DNA from: Parus major
Taxonomy: Eukaryota > Chordata > Aves > Passeriformes > Paridae
Reading direction: 5' to 3'
Length of the DNA stretch: 64,000 nt
NCBI RefSeq assembly: GCF_001522545.3
Contig: NC_031771.1
Span: forward strand, 31,758,733-31,822,732
In this document: in pieces, positions 14,201 through 26,300 of the stretch
Layout: the number at the start of each line of letters is the position of its first letter
Numbering within the stretch: position 1 is the first letter of the stretch
The notes under the pieces: generated by a model
Databases searched by the model: none
What the model was told of the DNA's origin: nothing
The model's input: only the letters and a program-made list of their open reading frames with translations
Program-made: the position numbers and the translations under genes

Positions 14201-15464
14201 ATAACTACGGCTACATTTGCCTGCTTATTCAGGGAGCTACAAAGGAGGATGCTGGCTGGTACACTGTTTCAGCTAAGAATGAGGCTGGGATTGTGTCTTG
14301 CACTGCCAGGTTGGATGTTTATAGTAAGTAGCTTCAATTTTCATGATCATATTAATCCCCCTAAAAGCAATAGCTCTGTAAGTTTTGGGTTGTTCACAGA
14401 ATGGTTTACATTGGTCTCTCTTTCTTTTGTTTATAGTTTCTCCTCAATAGTAAACATCTACTTCAAGACAACAAATGCTCTGTCAAAGTATATTTCACTA
14501 TCTTTCAGACACCTAAAGCAAAACAAGCTTGCATGCTTTCTGTTTTTGCTTAGTAGATTAAATATAACTAATTAACAAGAGATAACAGCATGATCATATG
14601 ATTTTTGTGGATCATTATTATGATTGTTTTGCTGGCACTTCCTTAACCTTTAGTTTTCTTTTGTACATTAGTCTGTAATACACCTGTGACAGCTACCAAA
14701 AGAGTAGTAGATGTTTTTATGGCTTTCTGCTTAATTTCTCAGTTTGTTCCAAAGCAGCCCCACCCATAGTGAATGTTTCCTTAAAGAAGTGTCTCTTACC
14801 AGTCTTCCCATAGCAAGAATTAAGGGTGGGGGGGAGGAAGGGGAGAGACTGATAAAGGATAGATTCTGGGGTGGTGCTGGAAGTGGGAATTGTAAGAGAT
14901 TTGGCTCATCATTCTTCAGCATACAAGGGGTGGCAATGGCAACATAAATGCAACAACTAACCCTGGAATAGACCTGTTACTGTAATAGGTGTGCACAGAA
15001 ACAGCCTTCTTTGCTGTCACCCTTCTCAGTGGCACAAAGAAATCTAGAAAACAACGCCAAAAAGTAACACAGACTCTTGTATTTACTTACCACATTTGTA
15101 GGTGAAACTAGATGCTGAGAAAAAAACACAAAAAAAAATGCCAAGAAATTAAACAAATTTACCTTCGATATAATGGTTTTCTGCTTCTCAGAAATTACTA
15201 TCTCCTTCACAGAGGGTTGACTGAACATCTGGCACACTTAGATGCACAGCTCAGGAAGGTTAACATTTTTTCTTTCCTTTTTAATCTGTAGCTCAGTGGC
15301 AACAACCCCCTCAGCAGACCAAGCCAAAGAAGGTGCGGCCCTCAGCCAGCCGATACGCTGCTCTCTGTGACCAAGGACTAGACATCAAAGCAGCTTTCCA
15401 GCCTGAAGCAAATCCAGTCCACCTGGCAATGCAGCCTGGCCTGGTAGAGAGCGATGATCTGTAG
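2141..15464 (+). CDS. PALLD: Palladin, 3' part of gene (seven coding exons, 352 codons plus stop)
   Basis: Joining seven exons (2141-2290, 6141-6235, 11252-11384, 12362-12569, 13283-13448, 14190-14323, 15292-15464) gives 1059 nt in one open frame ending in TAG. The product matches the C-terminal third of palladin as I remember it from human. It has the end of Ig domain 3 (window residues 1 to about 72), an Arg/Ser-rich linker, Ig4 (about 98-190), Ig5 (about 203-295) and the C-terminal tail ending VESDDL. Ig4 has the canonical Cys/Trp/Cys core (RMDC, LSWQL, YTCIA). Ig3 and Ig5 have Ile or Val where the second Cys would be (YTIMAAN, YTVSAKN), as in mammals. Palladin is a cytoplasmic scaffold of stress fibres, focal adhesions and Z-discs; family work places F-actin binding in Ig3. 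All junctions are GT-AG except the third intron (GC-AG). The 5' exons lie off the left edge. Paralogues MYPN and MYOT are less likely because the linker and tail are palladin-specific. Confidence 0.96.
6141..6235 (+). CDS. PALLD: PALLD exon: end of Ig3 and linker
   Basis: 95 nt coding for GRVSCTGRLMVQAVNQ followed by RGRSPWSPSGQPHIR and two bases of the next Arg codon. Acceptor is ctatcatcctaacag, donor gtatttg. It closes the Ig3 fold and begins the Ser/Pro/Arg linker towards Ig4. Confidence 0.95.
8037..8145 (+). repeat. Diverged tandem duplication, period 72
   Basis: The stretch starting ctattgccattggctttt at 8037 recurs at 8109 as ctattgccattgactttt, with similar following sequence (gtaatatcc versus gtaatattcc) and decay after about 33 bp. 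It is intronic in PALLD. Confidence 0.55.
11252..11384 (+). CDS. PALLD: PALLD exon: linker and start of Ig4
   Basis: 133 nt read PRSRSRDSGDENEPIQ, then RFFRPHFLQAPGDLTV, then RMDCK, after completing the split Arg codon. The acceptor is ttattttaag. The exon must end at AAG because the next exon continues V-S-G-L-P; the base pair that follows is GC, not GT (gcaagt). This makes a GC-AG intron with otherwise ideal donor context AAG|GCAAGT. Confidence 0.94.
12362..12569 (+). CDS. PALLD: PALLD exon: core of Ig4
   Basis: 208 nt beginning VSGLPTPDLSWQLNGRPIRP and ending FSLELTVA plus one base. It carries the Ig4 Trp (LSWQL) and the second Cys (AGIYTCIASNRAG). Acceptor is tctttacactcaag, donor gtaacat. 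The residues are nearly identical to mammalian palladin, consistent with strong constraint. Confidence 0.96.
13283..13448 (+). CDS. PALLD: PALLD exon: first half of Ig5
   Basis: 166 nt encoding AKEVQKAPVFIEKLQNTG, then FPVRLECRISGEPSPQIFW, then KKENESLTYNTDRV plus two bases of a Ser codon. Acceptor is ttattttcacag, donor gttagac. This exon has the first Ig5 Cys (RLEC) and the core Trp (IFWKK). An open frame reading past the donor into the intron is spurious. Confidence 0.95.
14190..14323 (+). CDS. PALLD: PALLD exon: second half of Ig5
   Basis: 134 nt encoding (S)MHQDNYGYICLLIQGA, TKEDAGWYTVSAKNEAG and IVSCTARLDVY plus one base. Acceptor is ttttgattag, donor gtaagta. The usual second Ig Cys is Val in YTVSAKN, as in the mammalian protein. 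Confidence 0.95.
14824..14843 (+). other. G-quadruplex motif in PALLD last intron
   Basis: G3-T-G7-AGGAA-G4 on the coding strand, matching a four-run G-quadruplex pattern when the G7 run supplies two tracts. It sits about 450 nt upstream of the terminal-exon acceptor. Confidence 0.6.
15292..15464 (+). CDS. PALLD: PALLD terminal exon, coding part
   Basis: 173 nt including the TAG stop at 15462-15464. It encodes the Gln/Pro-rich start (QWQQPPQQTKPKKVRP), the tail SASRYAALCDQGLDIKAAFQ and the end GLVESDDL. Acceptor is ttttaatctgtag. The tail is characteristic of palladin and separates it from myopalladin and myotilin. Confidence 0.95.
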
Positions 15465-16908
15465 ATTCAACTGCTGCTTCCACCATTTCCTCTCAAAGCA
15501 GAAACACTGAAAGCCATTGCCTTGACCAATGATACTCCTATGTCACTTTATGCAAGGGCAGACACCTTCATGTACAAAAGATAAACAACAAACACAGTAA
15601 CCATGTATTCCTTATTCATTATACCAAATTAGAAGAATAGATAGATTATTAATAGAAATGTACACATTGCACAACAAATCACACTCACCAGTTCCTTTAC
15701 CTATGTTGCTTCATATTCCTTTTCATAGAGGCCAAAATGCATCAGAGAGATTCTTCACTACATACCTTTGTAAGCAGTAGGTGGATGCTACACAATCTTA
15801 ACGGTGCAAGATGTTTTCTTCAAGGGTTATCAACAGTTCTAAAATGGCTACACATTCTGACAGCTACAATGAACAAGTGCAATATTTTAAGAATAAACAG
15901 GAAGGGACAAGGAAAAGAAATGTAAGCAAATGCTGTATCTCTGCAAACTGCTTTCTATTCAACAATGAAAAAAAAACAACTTTCTGTCAATGCTGTTTAT
16001 ACGGACATCAACACCCTAACTTGCAATTCATTTGTGTTTTTCCTTTTTGCCATCTTGGAGGAGGCTTATTTACAAACATGTAGCAGTGGAGTCTAAGCAG
16101 AAGTAATTTTACTTCTGCAGGACAACAAAGTGTTGACACATAGTAACAATCTATTCCAGATTACACAATGGCAACTAGATGGGAAGAAATGCTGATAGTA
16201 TAAACCACTGCAGTGAGCTACTGCAAGGGGTGGGAGGGGGACTGGGCAAGAGGATGAAACTCTCTGGATTTCTGGACAGCAGTGTGTAACCTTGTAATAC
16301 TCCCGTTAAAGATTCTGAAATTCTAAGGGGAGCTGAAAAATAGAGGGAGTGTTTGTATGGGATGTTTGACTGTTCAAAGCTTGTATAATATGATGAGGAT
16401 TTTAGAAATGTATAGTAAGTGAAAAATGGGTTGAAACTGCAATATGGATTCAAGCGACAAGTATACACCACAGGTGATAGGTTTGCAAATCTGAGGAAGT
16501 AGAAAATGAAAACATTCAAAAAAATCCAACTTGCTTTTTGTTTTTTCTTCTCAACATGTCTCTGGTTGATTTTATTTTTTCCTTCTCCTGACCACAGGCA
16601 AATGTCAACTCTTTTAAAAGAGGGGTGAAGTCTGTGCACCATAGGTGAAAAGCTTGAAGGCTGCTTACAGAATGCAAGGCAAATCCACTTGGAAGTGGAG
16701 CCCCACTTAAGTCACACCTGACTAGGTAGTTTTAAATTAGAACCAAATGAATTACAGTTGAAGGGGAGGGAAGGAGAATGAATGGAAGAATTACTAGGCC
16801 TGACAAGGAAAATGAGTATTTGATGGTACGAGCTACGATACTTTGCTAGGAAAGGAAAGCACTGTATTCCTTATATGAAGCACATATATGGTATCTTTCA
16901 TTATTTAT

Positions 16909-16914
16909 AATAAA
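16909..16914 (+). terminator. Candidate PALLD poly(A) signal 1
   Basis: AATAAA in the context tttataataaaagtg, 1445 nt after the stop codon. It is the most proximal well-placed canonical signal. Confidence 0.5.
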
Positions 16915-17084
16915 AGTGTTGAAATCTTTTATCTCAGTTCATTTATTCAGAAGTCCTGTACTTAGGGGTTTGTTTGTTGTTTTTTTAAAAAAAAATTTTG
17001 TAATTGTGTACACCATATATTGCATTACTGCTATACATGTATTGCTTTGTAAGTACACAAAGTTTGTTTTGTTTTTTAGTGACT

Positions 17085-17090
17085 AATAAA
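17085..17090 (+). terminator. Candidate PALLD poly(A) signal 2
   Basis: AATAAA in gactaataaaacttta, about 180 nt after signal 1, with a T/G-rich stretch just upstream. It would give a slightly longer 3' UTR. Confidence 0.45.
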
Positions 17091-17366
17091 ACTTTAGCAC
17101 ACAAGGTAGTACTATTCTGGTGCAGGATATGACTAGTGATGGGGATGGTTAATCTAGATTAACATCATAGTCTGTCAGGTGGGAATAATCTGATTTTATT
17201 ATAGAAGTATGTCATATCTTTTGCCAAATTTTCCTCAACTGTGACATGCTAATTTACTTTTTTATTTAGCTTCACTAGCATTATTTTGCCACCTTTTATT
17301 TGTATTTATAAAAATGTATTATCATTATGTTGGACTGTTGTGCTGATATAATGTGGGTTTAACATC

Positions 17367-17372
17367 AATAAA
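17367..17372 (+). terminator. Candidate PALLD poly(A) signal 3
   Basis: AATAAA in catcaataaatattac, followed within about 25 nt by T-rich sequence (gttttccttctgg). It could be the most distal PALLD end. Confidence 0.4.
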
Positions 17373-17390
17373 TATTACACAAATAGAAAG

Positions 17391-20300
17391 TTTTCCTTCT
17401 GGTAAAGATTAATAACTGTTTTGGTACAAGCACTGAAGTGTAAGATTTAGAAATTTTAAATATTATTAAAACAGATTAAATGAAGCCTATAAGCAGCATC
17501 TAAAAACTACTAGAATTTATCAGAATAATCTGCCTGTGACCTGGAATTCTTGTTTGAACAGAACAGAGGAACATTACTCATAAATTCTGAGAAACTTTTG
17601 CCAAATAGAAGAACTGGAAGATATTTTTTTAAAAAATAGGTTAGAAAATAGGCAGGTCTTGTTTTGTGTTTCAAATAATTGCAATACATCATCACTTTAC
17701 AACTGATTCTAAGTAAAAGGCATGGTCTGAGCATTGTTAAATTAATTTAAGAACCTGATAAGACAATATAAAAAATTTTAAAAAAAATTTACTTACAAAA
17801 TCCTTACTATTAACTAGTTTCTTCTTATCAGTGTGAAGATACCAGGGAAGATGTAAGATTATCCATTTTTTCTTTTGGGTTTACACTTCAAGCATTGATC
17901 ACTACAAACAGGCTTATGTCAGCAATTAAGTGAGCACTGACATTAATGGCAGTACTGCAACTGAAATCACTGTAGTTGTGTCTTCACAGTACATTTGGCT
18001 TTGGCTTGGGGACTAAAAAGCAGACTGCTTTTTGAGCTTGCTGAAGATGAGGTCATCATCACTTTTTGCCTCTGTATATATGTACAGACACACTTAAGTA
18101 GTAAATCACATCTCTAAGCAGCAACACTGTTTTTATGAAAACATTCAGCTGTGCTGTTACTTAGTTACTGGGACTGTTTGGGCTTACAAAGTCAGAGATA
18201 GAAGCGTGGCACAAGCAAATTAACTTCTCAAGCCAAAAAGCAAAAATTCTTGGAAGCATCAAAGTAACTTTCAGAAGTTTAATCTTCTTCTACATAGTCC
18301 AAAGACAGATAGTAAGATGAGAGTGTACTTTTTGTCATATTTTTAAGACTAAAAATAGGACTTTTTGCAAGACTTCCAGCTCAGGTATGGGAAGACTTTA
18401 AATGACTTAGGAAGCTATCAGTCCAAGCATATTCACAGCAATCAAAGATTCAATGCAACAACAATCAGGATGATGACAGAAACCTTTCAGGAATACCAAC
18501 AGTGAGGTGCAAAATTCCACATGCATGAAGGTTGTTCCAGCTGGTGGAACAGCTTACAGCTTAGCACACAGTGCCTTTATCCTACAGCTTTAAGGCAATA
18601 GCATCAATTAGTTAACATTCACAATTTGCTTGCATCACAGCTAACTGGCAGCTGGGGATTAAAACCAGTACAACTTGAAACACCAGCTTATAAATCATTG
18701 TTTCTTTCTGCAGCACCAATTTCAAAGTCTATTTTAAATCACTTAGGGTGTATGCCAAGAGATGCCTTGATCCCCCACATCTGGACCACTACATCCTCAC
18801 CTCTGCAAGTAGCCCAAACAGATTTCATATGTAAGTACTTCATGAGCTCACATTATCCAACACACCATGATGATGAGGGGATGAGCTGCATGCTCTGACT
18901 GCATGATCCAGCTGCCAAACTCACACTGTGCACTAGATAAATTCATGCATGGACTAGAAATGCCTGCTTGGATTATGCATATTGGCTAATTCACTCCCTC
19001 ACCATTCAAATGTAGATGCAAGGAATAGAATTTACTGACATTTATTTCATTCTCCTGAACTAAAAGAAACAGCCTTTCCTCTGCACAGATTTTCTGTTTG
19101 AACAGAAATACAAGCACATAAAACACATCAGGCAGATGGAAACACAGCTCCTGCCCCAAGGAATTTACAGTGTATTCCAAACAGCACACAGTATTCTTTG
19201 ACTTGTCTTAAAGCTTGCAACTCTATCTCAAAATTAAGCCACTTTGCATTCCCTAACAGAAATGATTAAAGTATAAAAAGATCTAATACTGCACTGTATC
19301 TCTATTAAAAATGTGTTTGGAACATAATGCTCAGTCATGTCTAGAGCAAAAAAAGCCAGACAACGAGCAGCAGTACCTGTACAGCAGTGATTTCAGCAGC
19401 CATACAGATGGAGATGAACTCCAGTTCAACACCATTCAGGAGAAATTTTGTGCTTTACAGAACAACTGCAGTGTAACAGGTTACCCTGGGGATTGGCCAA
19501 GTCTTGTAACTATCACTTTTTAGTTCTGTAGTAGCATAAATGGTCCAGAAAGAGCTGAACAAGAAAGCAGAACAAAAAAATAACAGTACATGGCAATTGC
19601 ACAGAATGATTACAACACTTACAGAAGGAGCTCTACAACTCCCTTCACACCGAATGGATTATGGTAGGTCTTTTCTCCTGTGTGTTTAACAACAGCTTCA
19701 GGGAAACATATTGTCAAGCTTTTTTTGGACAATCCTTGGCCCAGACATCACAGACTATTTGTAGACAACTGAGGGTACAAAACCCAGAGTGCCAAACAGG
19801 ACCTTTCTGAGCTACTGCAAAAGGTGCTAAAAATAAGGTAAGACTTCCTATACAACAGGCAATGTACCTGTAATCTATTGCAAATTAAGGATATCTTCAT
19901 GTTGGTGTCCTGAAAATTATGGTGAACCGTAAAATTACAGCTGCTCTCTGTTCTATATATGCATTTCAACAACAAAGCTACAAAAGCCTGCAGAGAATAG
20001 ATGTGGTTCCAGTCTGCTGCTGGCAGGGACATCTCACAATCCAGAATCATACATGCACACTAAATGACACTGAAACAAAACAATACAAATTACTATACTC
20101 CTTCTTTGAAGTTGCGGGAAGTTTTCAGTAGAAATTTACCAACTATCTGAAAAAGTAGGAAGAAGGTCATATTGAGAGGAGCAGAATTAAAACACTGCAA
20201 CTGAGAGCTTTTAACAGGTCATTGGCATCCAGGTGTTGACAGTACGGCCTCCAGCACAGAGCTGGAACATGTAGTTTAATGCGTTCAGCATTAGAAATAT

Positions 20301-23300
20301 CCAGCTGGGAGATTTGCAAGTTAGAATTCACAAAATATCAAACTGCTTACTAAAAAGCTTCAACAATACCATATAATCAATTTGCAGTTATTCTTAAACA
20401 AACTGTTCAAAATCATACAGCAATTCCAAACCCATCAGCACACTACACGTGTAGGGGCACCTCAGTACCATCAGCCAGCAGCCTGGGAAATGTTGAGGAA
20501 CATCCACACAACTCCATCTGTTCAGTGACATCTGCCCCACACGCTCCCACTGACACTGCCCTAATGTGTGTGTAATGAGACCAAGTAAGCTCTGGTGGCT
20601 TTTACTTCGGTGTTGTCTCATGGGATTTGATACTGACATACTCAAAATGGCAATTTTGTTACATACAATGAACAAAATATATCGCAGACCTTAACAGATA
20701 TGAGCTGTTAACATAAAAAATAAAAACATAAAAATACCAGAATACTTGTGCTTATAGTCATGCTGATCCAAAGATATCTGGCAAGGTACAGATATTTTTA
20801 TTATTATTTTTATTAACAGATGCATCTACAGCAAAAAGGAACCTTTAGCATATGATCTGAAATAGAACACAATGCATGCAAGAAAATAAAATATAACTTG
20901 GGACTTAGCAGAGTTCTTACTTCTTCAGGCACTAAGTACACCCAATGACTTCTCTCCACAACTACACTTGACCTGTCTTTTCAAACACTGATTAACTGAA
21001 TCAAGTGGGTGCACCTGGCCTTGAAGAGTTCCTTTTTCATTTGCTTTACCTAAATGATCTACACTGTTCTTCCAGAAAAAAAAGTCACATAATTGCAACA
21101 GGCAATATACATTTCAGAGTCATGCAATACAACCTCACAGTGTGCAACACATGAAAGTAGGAAAATTTGTCTTAGAGGAATGAAACAGATTTTGCAGGCT
21201 GGCATTTAGATTTCACTGATCTCAGTAGGAAATCCTTTCCATCTTTAGAAGTCATGCCTTACAACCCCCATATGGAACTGGATTTACAAAACCAGTAACA
21301 GGGATGCCAGACACCAGCTTTGCATTTACACAGGCAACTCCACTTCCCTAAAACAATACAGGTTTACTCACCAAGTCATTACCAATACAGTAATGCCTTA
21401 GGATAGACTGCCCTCAGGAGGCCACAGTGAAACCTCTTCATGGGATACAACCCTAACTCAGCATGCACCAACTCAGCCAACATTATATACATCTGTTACC
21501 ACAGTCTGCAAAAACTCTTCCCCACCAGAGCTCCTCCACACAGCTGCAATATGTTAAAAAAATCCCAAACCAAAACCACCTCATGAACATTTTATGTGTC
21601 CTGCTACAAACTTCTACTGACAATAATCTCAGAACGACAGATGGCTTGTGTTGGAAGGAACCCTGAAGATTATCTAGTTTCAAGCCGTCTGCCATGGGCA
21701 GGGACACCTCCCACTAGACCAGGTTGCTCAGAGCCCCCTCCAGCCCACCAATTGCAATAAATGCCTCAAGTGTAAGAGAAGACTGTGTTAATACAGTGAG
21801 TTCATGACAGCAAATTCTAAGTTACAAACGTACTTCTTTAGAGAACAGCAGAAGTAAGGCTCCAATGACCTACCTAGGGCAAAAGATGAACAACAGTAAT
21901 CCATCATCTTCCCAAAACAATGCAGAGAAGACATACAAAACAATTAACTTCCTAGGTCTATAATGTGCTTCAACTAAACCCCAGAATATGCAAATCACAC
22001 TACCTATGAACTTTGAACTGAATCAAACCAACAGAAGAACAATTTTACATTTCCTAACTTGGCAGTGACAAGGCAGGTCACAGTGATGAGTAAAAACTGC
22101 AGTACACAACCTTCTTTTAGCAACGATATCCTCTCTGAAGCAGGAAACCAGCTGAGTAAAAACTCAAAGCAATAATTATGGGTGAGTCAGAAAGAGGGTT
22201 GCTGTATAAAAAGACTGCATGCTGAATTAAATGACAGCTGCAAAAGCAGCCATCCTCAAAACATGCCTTGATAGTCTCTTTAGAAATTCTGCGGTGGTAG
22301 TGAAAGGCCATGTAGAAACCAGTGACATGGGGTGGGGCAAGTGAAAAGATCTGGAATAAAACACAGACTAAGTTAAAGACCACTTGCACTGCAGCCTTCT
22401 TTAAATGCTCCCAAAACTAGGTGGATGAGGCAAAGATTCAATGCATGCCTGAAAAAACAGTTCTAGAAAGAGGACTACAGATTCTTTAGAAACTACAGAA
22501 ACATGGAGTAGTGAGAATCCATAAAATACTCTATTCTTAAAGAGAAAGAACAAGCAATAAGATGTTTCTATTTAAGAGATTATAGGAGAGTTTCAAGCAA
22601 TATAACGAGTGAAGAAATACCAGATGGATAAGAGCACATTCTCTCACTTCCATTAGGAATGGAAACACAGAAATTATGTATGTCTAATAAGATAGTGGAC
22701 TGAAGTTTTCAAAATTCAATTGAGAAATGATTGTAAGTCATTTGTGGATGTCAAGTGCAGTCTGACTTGCAAACACCCACATGCAAAAAAAGCCAAAATT
22801 TATATAGAGCTTGGCATAAATACCAGCAGCACAAGACATGAAGCCCAAATATCTGCTTTTAATCAAGGACAGTGACAAAAGAGACAGACTAGAAATATGA
22901 TGGGAGTAAGATTAAACAAAGTAAAATATTGATCTAAAATATGTAGAAGAGTCATAAAAATAAATATCAACGTATTAAATAATCCAATCCAGTACCGATT
23001 GAATTTCCAAACCTAGCTACGTAAACTCTGTTATTAGACAGCATTGGCACCCACATCATTAAGAAGGTGACCATAGCTATGACATCTGAGACGTGTAAGG
23101 CCAGCAATGTAACTGTGATGACAGACAGAAATCATGAGTACGTTGAATAAATGTCACACTCAAGAGGCTGAGATCACTCTTTTAATATATTCTTTTTCAT
23201 GCAGCTAATCAGGGCCACCCAACTCTGGCTGCGGTCGCCCCGACTGTACAAGACCTGAGCCAAAATGCTATTTTCAAACAGTGGTTTTTTTTAATGGTTT

Positions 23301-26300
23301 AAATAGTTGGTTTTTTTAATGCCAGTCTATTGACCAAGTTTATTAATAAAGACAGAAGTCCATTACCACAGACTTACATAAAAAAGAAGCAACATATAAT
23401 CAGAAAATTATTAAAATGAAGCCAAAAAGACAAGTCAAAATTAAGATACAGTGCCCAATGGCAACATTAAGATTGAATGTACTGAACTTCAGTACAATGA
23501 CTTTAGATACACACATCAAATTTAACTTATTTTTGTGGGGAGGGGGAAGCTCCTAGCATTTAAACATCAACCTTTGTAAAACCAGAAGTCTAGCTTTAGG
23601 AGTCAGATGCAATCAGTCACTGAATGTAACATTTAGAGCCAGATGAGAGTGCAGAGGAATAATCTGCAAAAGGGCACTGACAGTGACAAGCACCTCAGGA
23701 ACAGGAACCGTGCCTGAAGAAGGCAAGCAGATGGTCAAAGTAAAAAGCAAAATGCTCAGGGAAGGAAAGACCACTGAGGAGAAAAAAATCCCCATACTCT
23801 GAACAAATCCCTATGATCAGTTTCTGGTACCATACAGGAACTTGAGGAGAACCTTTAGAGGCAATTTGTTCAAGGTTTTACTCATCAGAGCACAACATCA
23901 GGAAAGATTACAGAAGAAAGAGGGACAAATGGAGGAAGATGGGGGCTATCATTCCTCAATTCTAAAAGAAACCAAGTAAATGCAGTTTGAAACTTCTGAG
24001 TGAAACCTGCCTCATTATCAAGTGACTGGAAGCTGGCAAAAGTGACAGCAAGTTTTTGTGATTTCAGTGGGTGGAACAATCATTTGTTTTTTAAGAAGAG
24101 ATTCCAGAGGGATCCAAGGAACTAAAGACTAATAATATTTTTCTGTACATAGCAAAGTGCCAGGAATTGTTCTAAAGCCAAGAAAGCAACAGGATAAACA
24201 TACATAGTTGCTTTTGCAAAGGAAAATCATGTTTTATAAACATTTTAGAGTTCTTCTAAAGAACTTAAAAGAGATGAGAGTACAGAGATGTAATAATGGT
24301 ACATGCTTGAAATTGTAAAAGGCATCTGACACATTCCCTTGCCAGAAACCATTAACGATCCTGTGCTGCCAAAAGAAGTTGTCATATCAGTAAACTGTTT
24401 AAAGACAGAAGACAAAGGGCATGAATCAGCAGTTGTTCTTTCCTAAGGATGTGCAGTGCCAACAGAACACCACAATTTCTCTGCTGGGGCAGGCAAGGTA
24501 CAACCTATTTCTAAGGGTTCTGAAACAGCAGTTTCTGAATGCCACAGTATATTACAACAACACTAAGTTACTCAAAGTAACAAAGGCATTAAGGAATTAA
24601 AAAATTGCACAACTATTTCACTTAAAAAAATGTGTTAAAACCAGCAAACTAATCTCATTGTAGATATTTGAGAAAAATTCATGCTGAAAAAAATACAAAC
24701 ATTTAGACTTTTGTACGTATATATTGAAACAGACTCCAAGTTGACCATTAATTATTTGGGACTGGGTTATTGTTTTAAAAATATAACTGCAAAGGTTAGG
24801 AAAAAGCAAAACACTTATGCATAATTTTTTGAAACAATATAAAACAAATCATAGAACAATTTATTTTTTCAATAGGTCCACAGTGAATTCTGCAAGTAGT
24901 TCTACCTGTTGCTCCTTCCTTGAGAAACTGTAAAAGTAAAACAAAGTTCAACTAAGACAATTCAAGATACAAAAGCAACAAGCAACTGTATGGATGCAAG
25001 GAATGTATGACTCTTCAGTACAAAACAGAAACAGGATAAGATAGAGGTCTACAAATTCAAAAGCAAAACAGAGAGAGCACCAGAGGGCTGTTTTTAATCC
25101 CTGCCTGCCTCAACCAGAGCTACCCATTGGGTTCAAGCATCCCAGTCACAAACTGCTGGAGCTACCAGAGTCTTCTAAGAAGACACACACCTGATCTGTT
25201 ACCTACCCTGCACATCCCCTACTCCCCTGTCCGAGACATCACACCAGGACAGACAGGATTATGTTTACCAGTTTTCAGTTCTAATTTACCAGTTTGAAGA
25301 AAAGAGTTAAAAAAGCTTTTTAAAAGTATGATTTAAAGCTACCAACACTTCAGTCTGGCCCTATAGCAACAGCAATAATAAAAACATAGTATGTACTGAA
25401 ACTTTCTAAAGCAATTACTCTGTGGCATGCTGGGATTCTTCTGACAACATTATTCCAGGTTTTAATTGCAAAAGTAAACTAAAAATTCCATTGCTAATAA
25501 CTTATTTAACAACTTACTTACAAAAAAAAAAAAAAATTAGGGTCAGAACTCACTAGAAGAGAATTATTACTAGTTTCTTAAGTTTGGCTTTTGGTCAAGA
25601 TACGTCACACAGGGTCTGTTTGTATGATATCAAGGACAGGTATGGGCAACAGCCAAGTCACTGACATATTCCTACTTGACTAGTGAAAATGTACCAGTTG
25701 TCCTTCCTCACTTTCAGTGCCCTTGAAAAAAATTCTCATAATCTCTGGCCAACTCCTTCTATCAAGGAAAAATGCAACTAGCAATAATATTTTTGGTGCA
25801 AAGACACATAGGATACATAACAGCAATAACAGGAAGTTAAGGATTCCTGGAAGGTTACTTTGAGGCGTATTCTGTATTCCAAAGTGAATTATACAACCAA
25901 TTGTAAAATCTCCTGATCATACAAGTAGTCCTTGCATTATTTCTCAATACATACCTGCAAGAAGTTTGAACATGCACTGTTTTCTGGCACAAAGACAAAA
26001 TTTCTCAGCTGCACAAATGAAGAAAATCTCCAGCTTTAAAGACTCAGTTATCATCTGGGAGATCTCTCTGTACTGAAGTAATTTCAAAAGCTGAATTAAC
26101 ATCTGGATCATGATGCAATGAACACCAGAACTAAGAAGTGAAGGTCCTAAACCACATTCATAGTTTTCTTCAGAGATAATAAAAAACATCTATTATCAAA
26201 AGTTACTTGAGCTCACTAGAAAAGCCCGAGGTCAAACATTTGGTAAGTTTTCAGCAAAACAGGAACACTCAGAATCATTTACAGCAGAATAATTACTCTG

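Larger units (their letters stand above)
15465..17390 (+). other. PALLD: PALLD 3' UTR (extent inferred)
   Basis: AT-rich sequence after the palladin stop with no further exon. Three AATAAA hexamers at 16909, 17085 and 17367 offer possible ends. The first gives a UTR of about 1.45 kb, near what I recall for mammalian PALLD. The right boundary is a guess set just after the last of these signals. A 155-codon open frame on the other strand inside this stretch (16175-16642) has no recognisable features. Confidence 0.6.

Noticed and set aside
16175..16642. Minus-strand open frame of 155 codons
   Set aside because: It lies antisense within the PALLD 3' UTR, has no recognisable domain and no promoter or splice context; a chance open frame in AT-rich DNA.
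23210..23275. Short GC-richer patch (ctggctgcggtcgccccgac) in the intergenic region, considered as an exon or repeat
   Set aside because: No open frame with splice sites surrounds it and it matches no repeat family I recognise.
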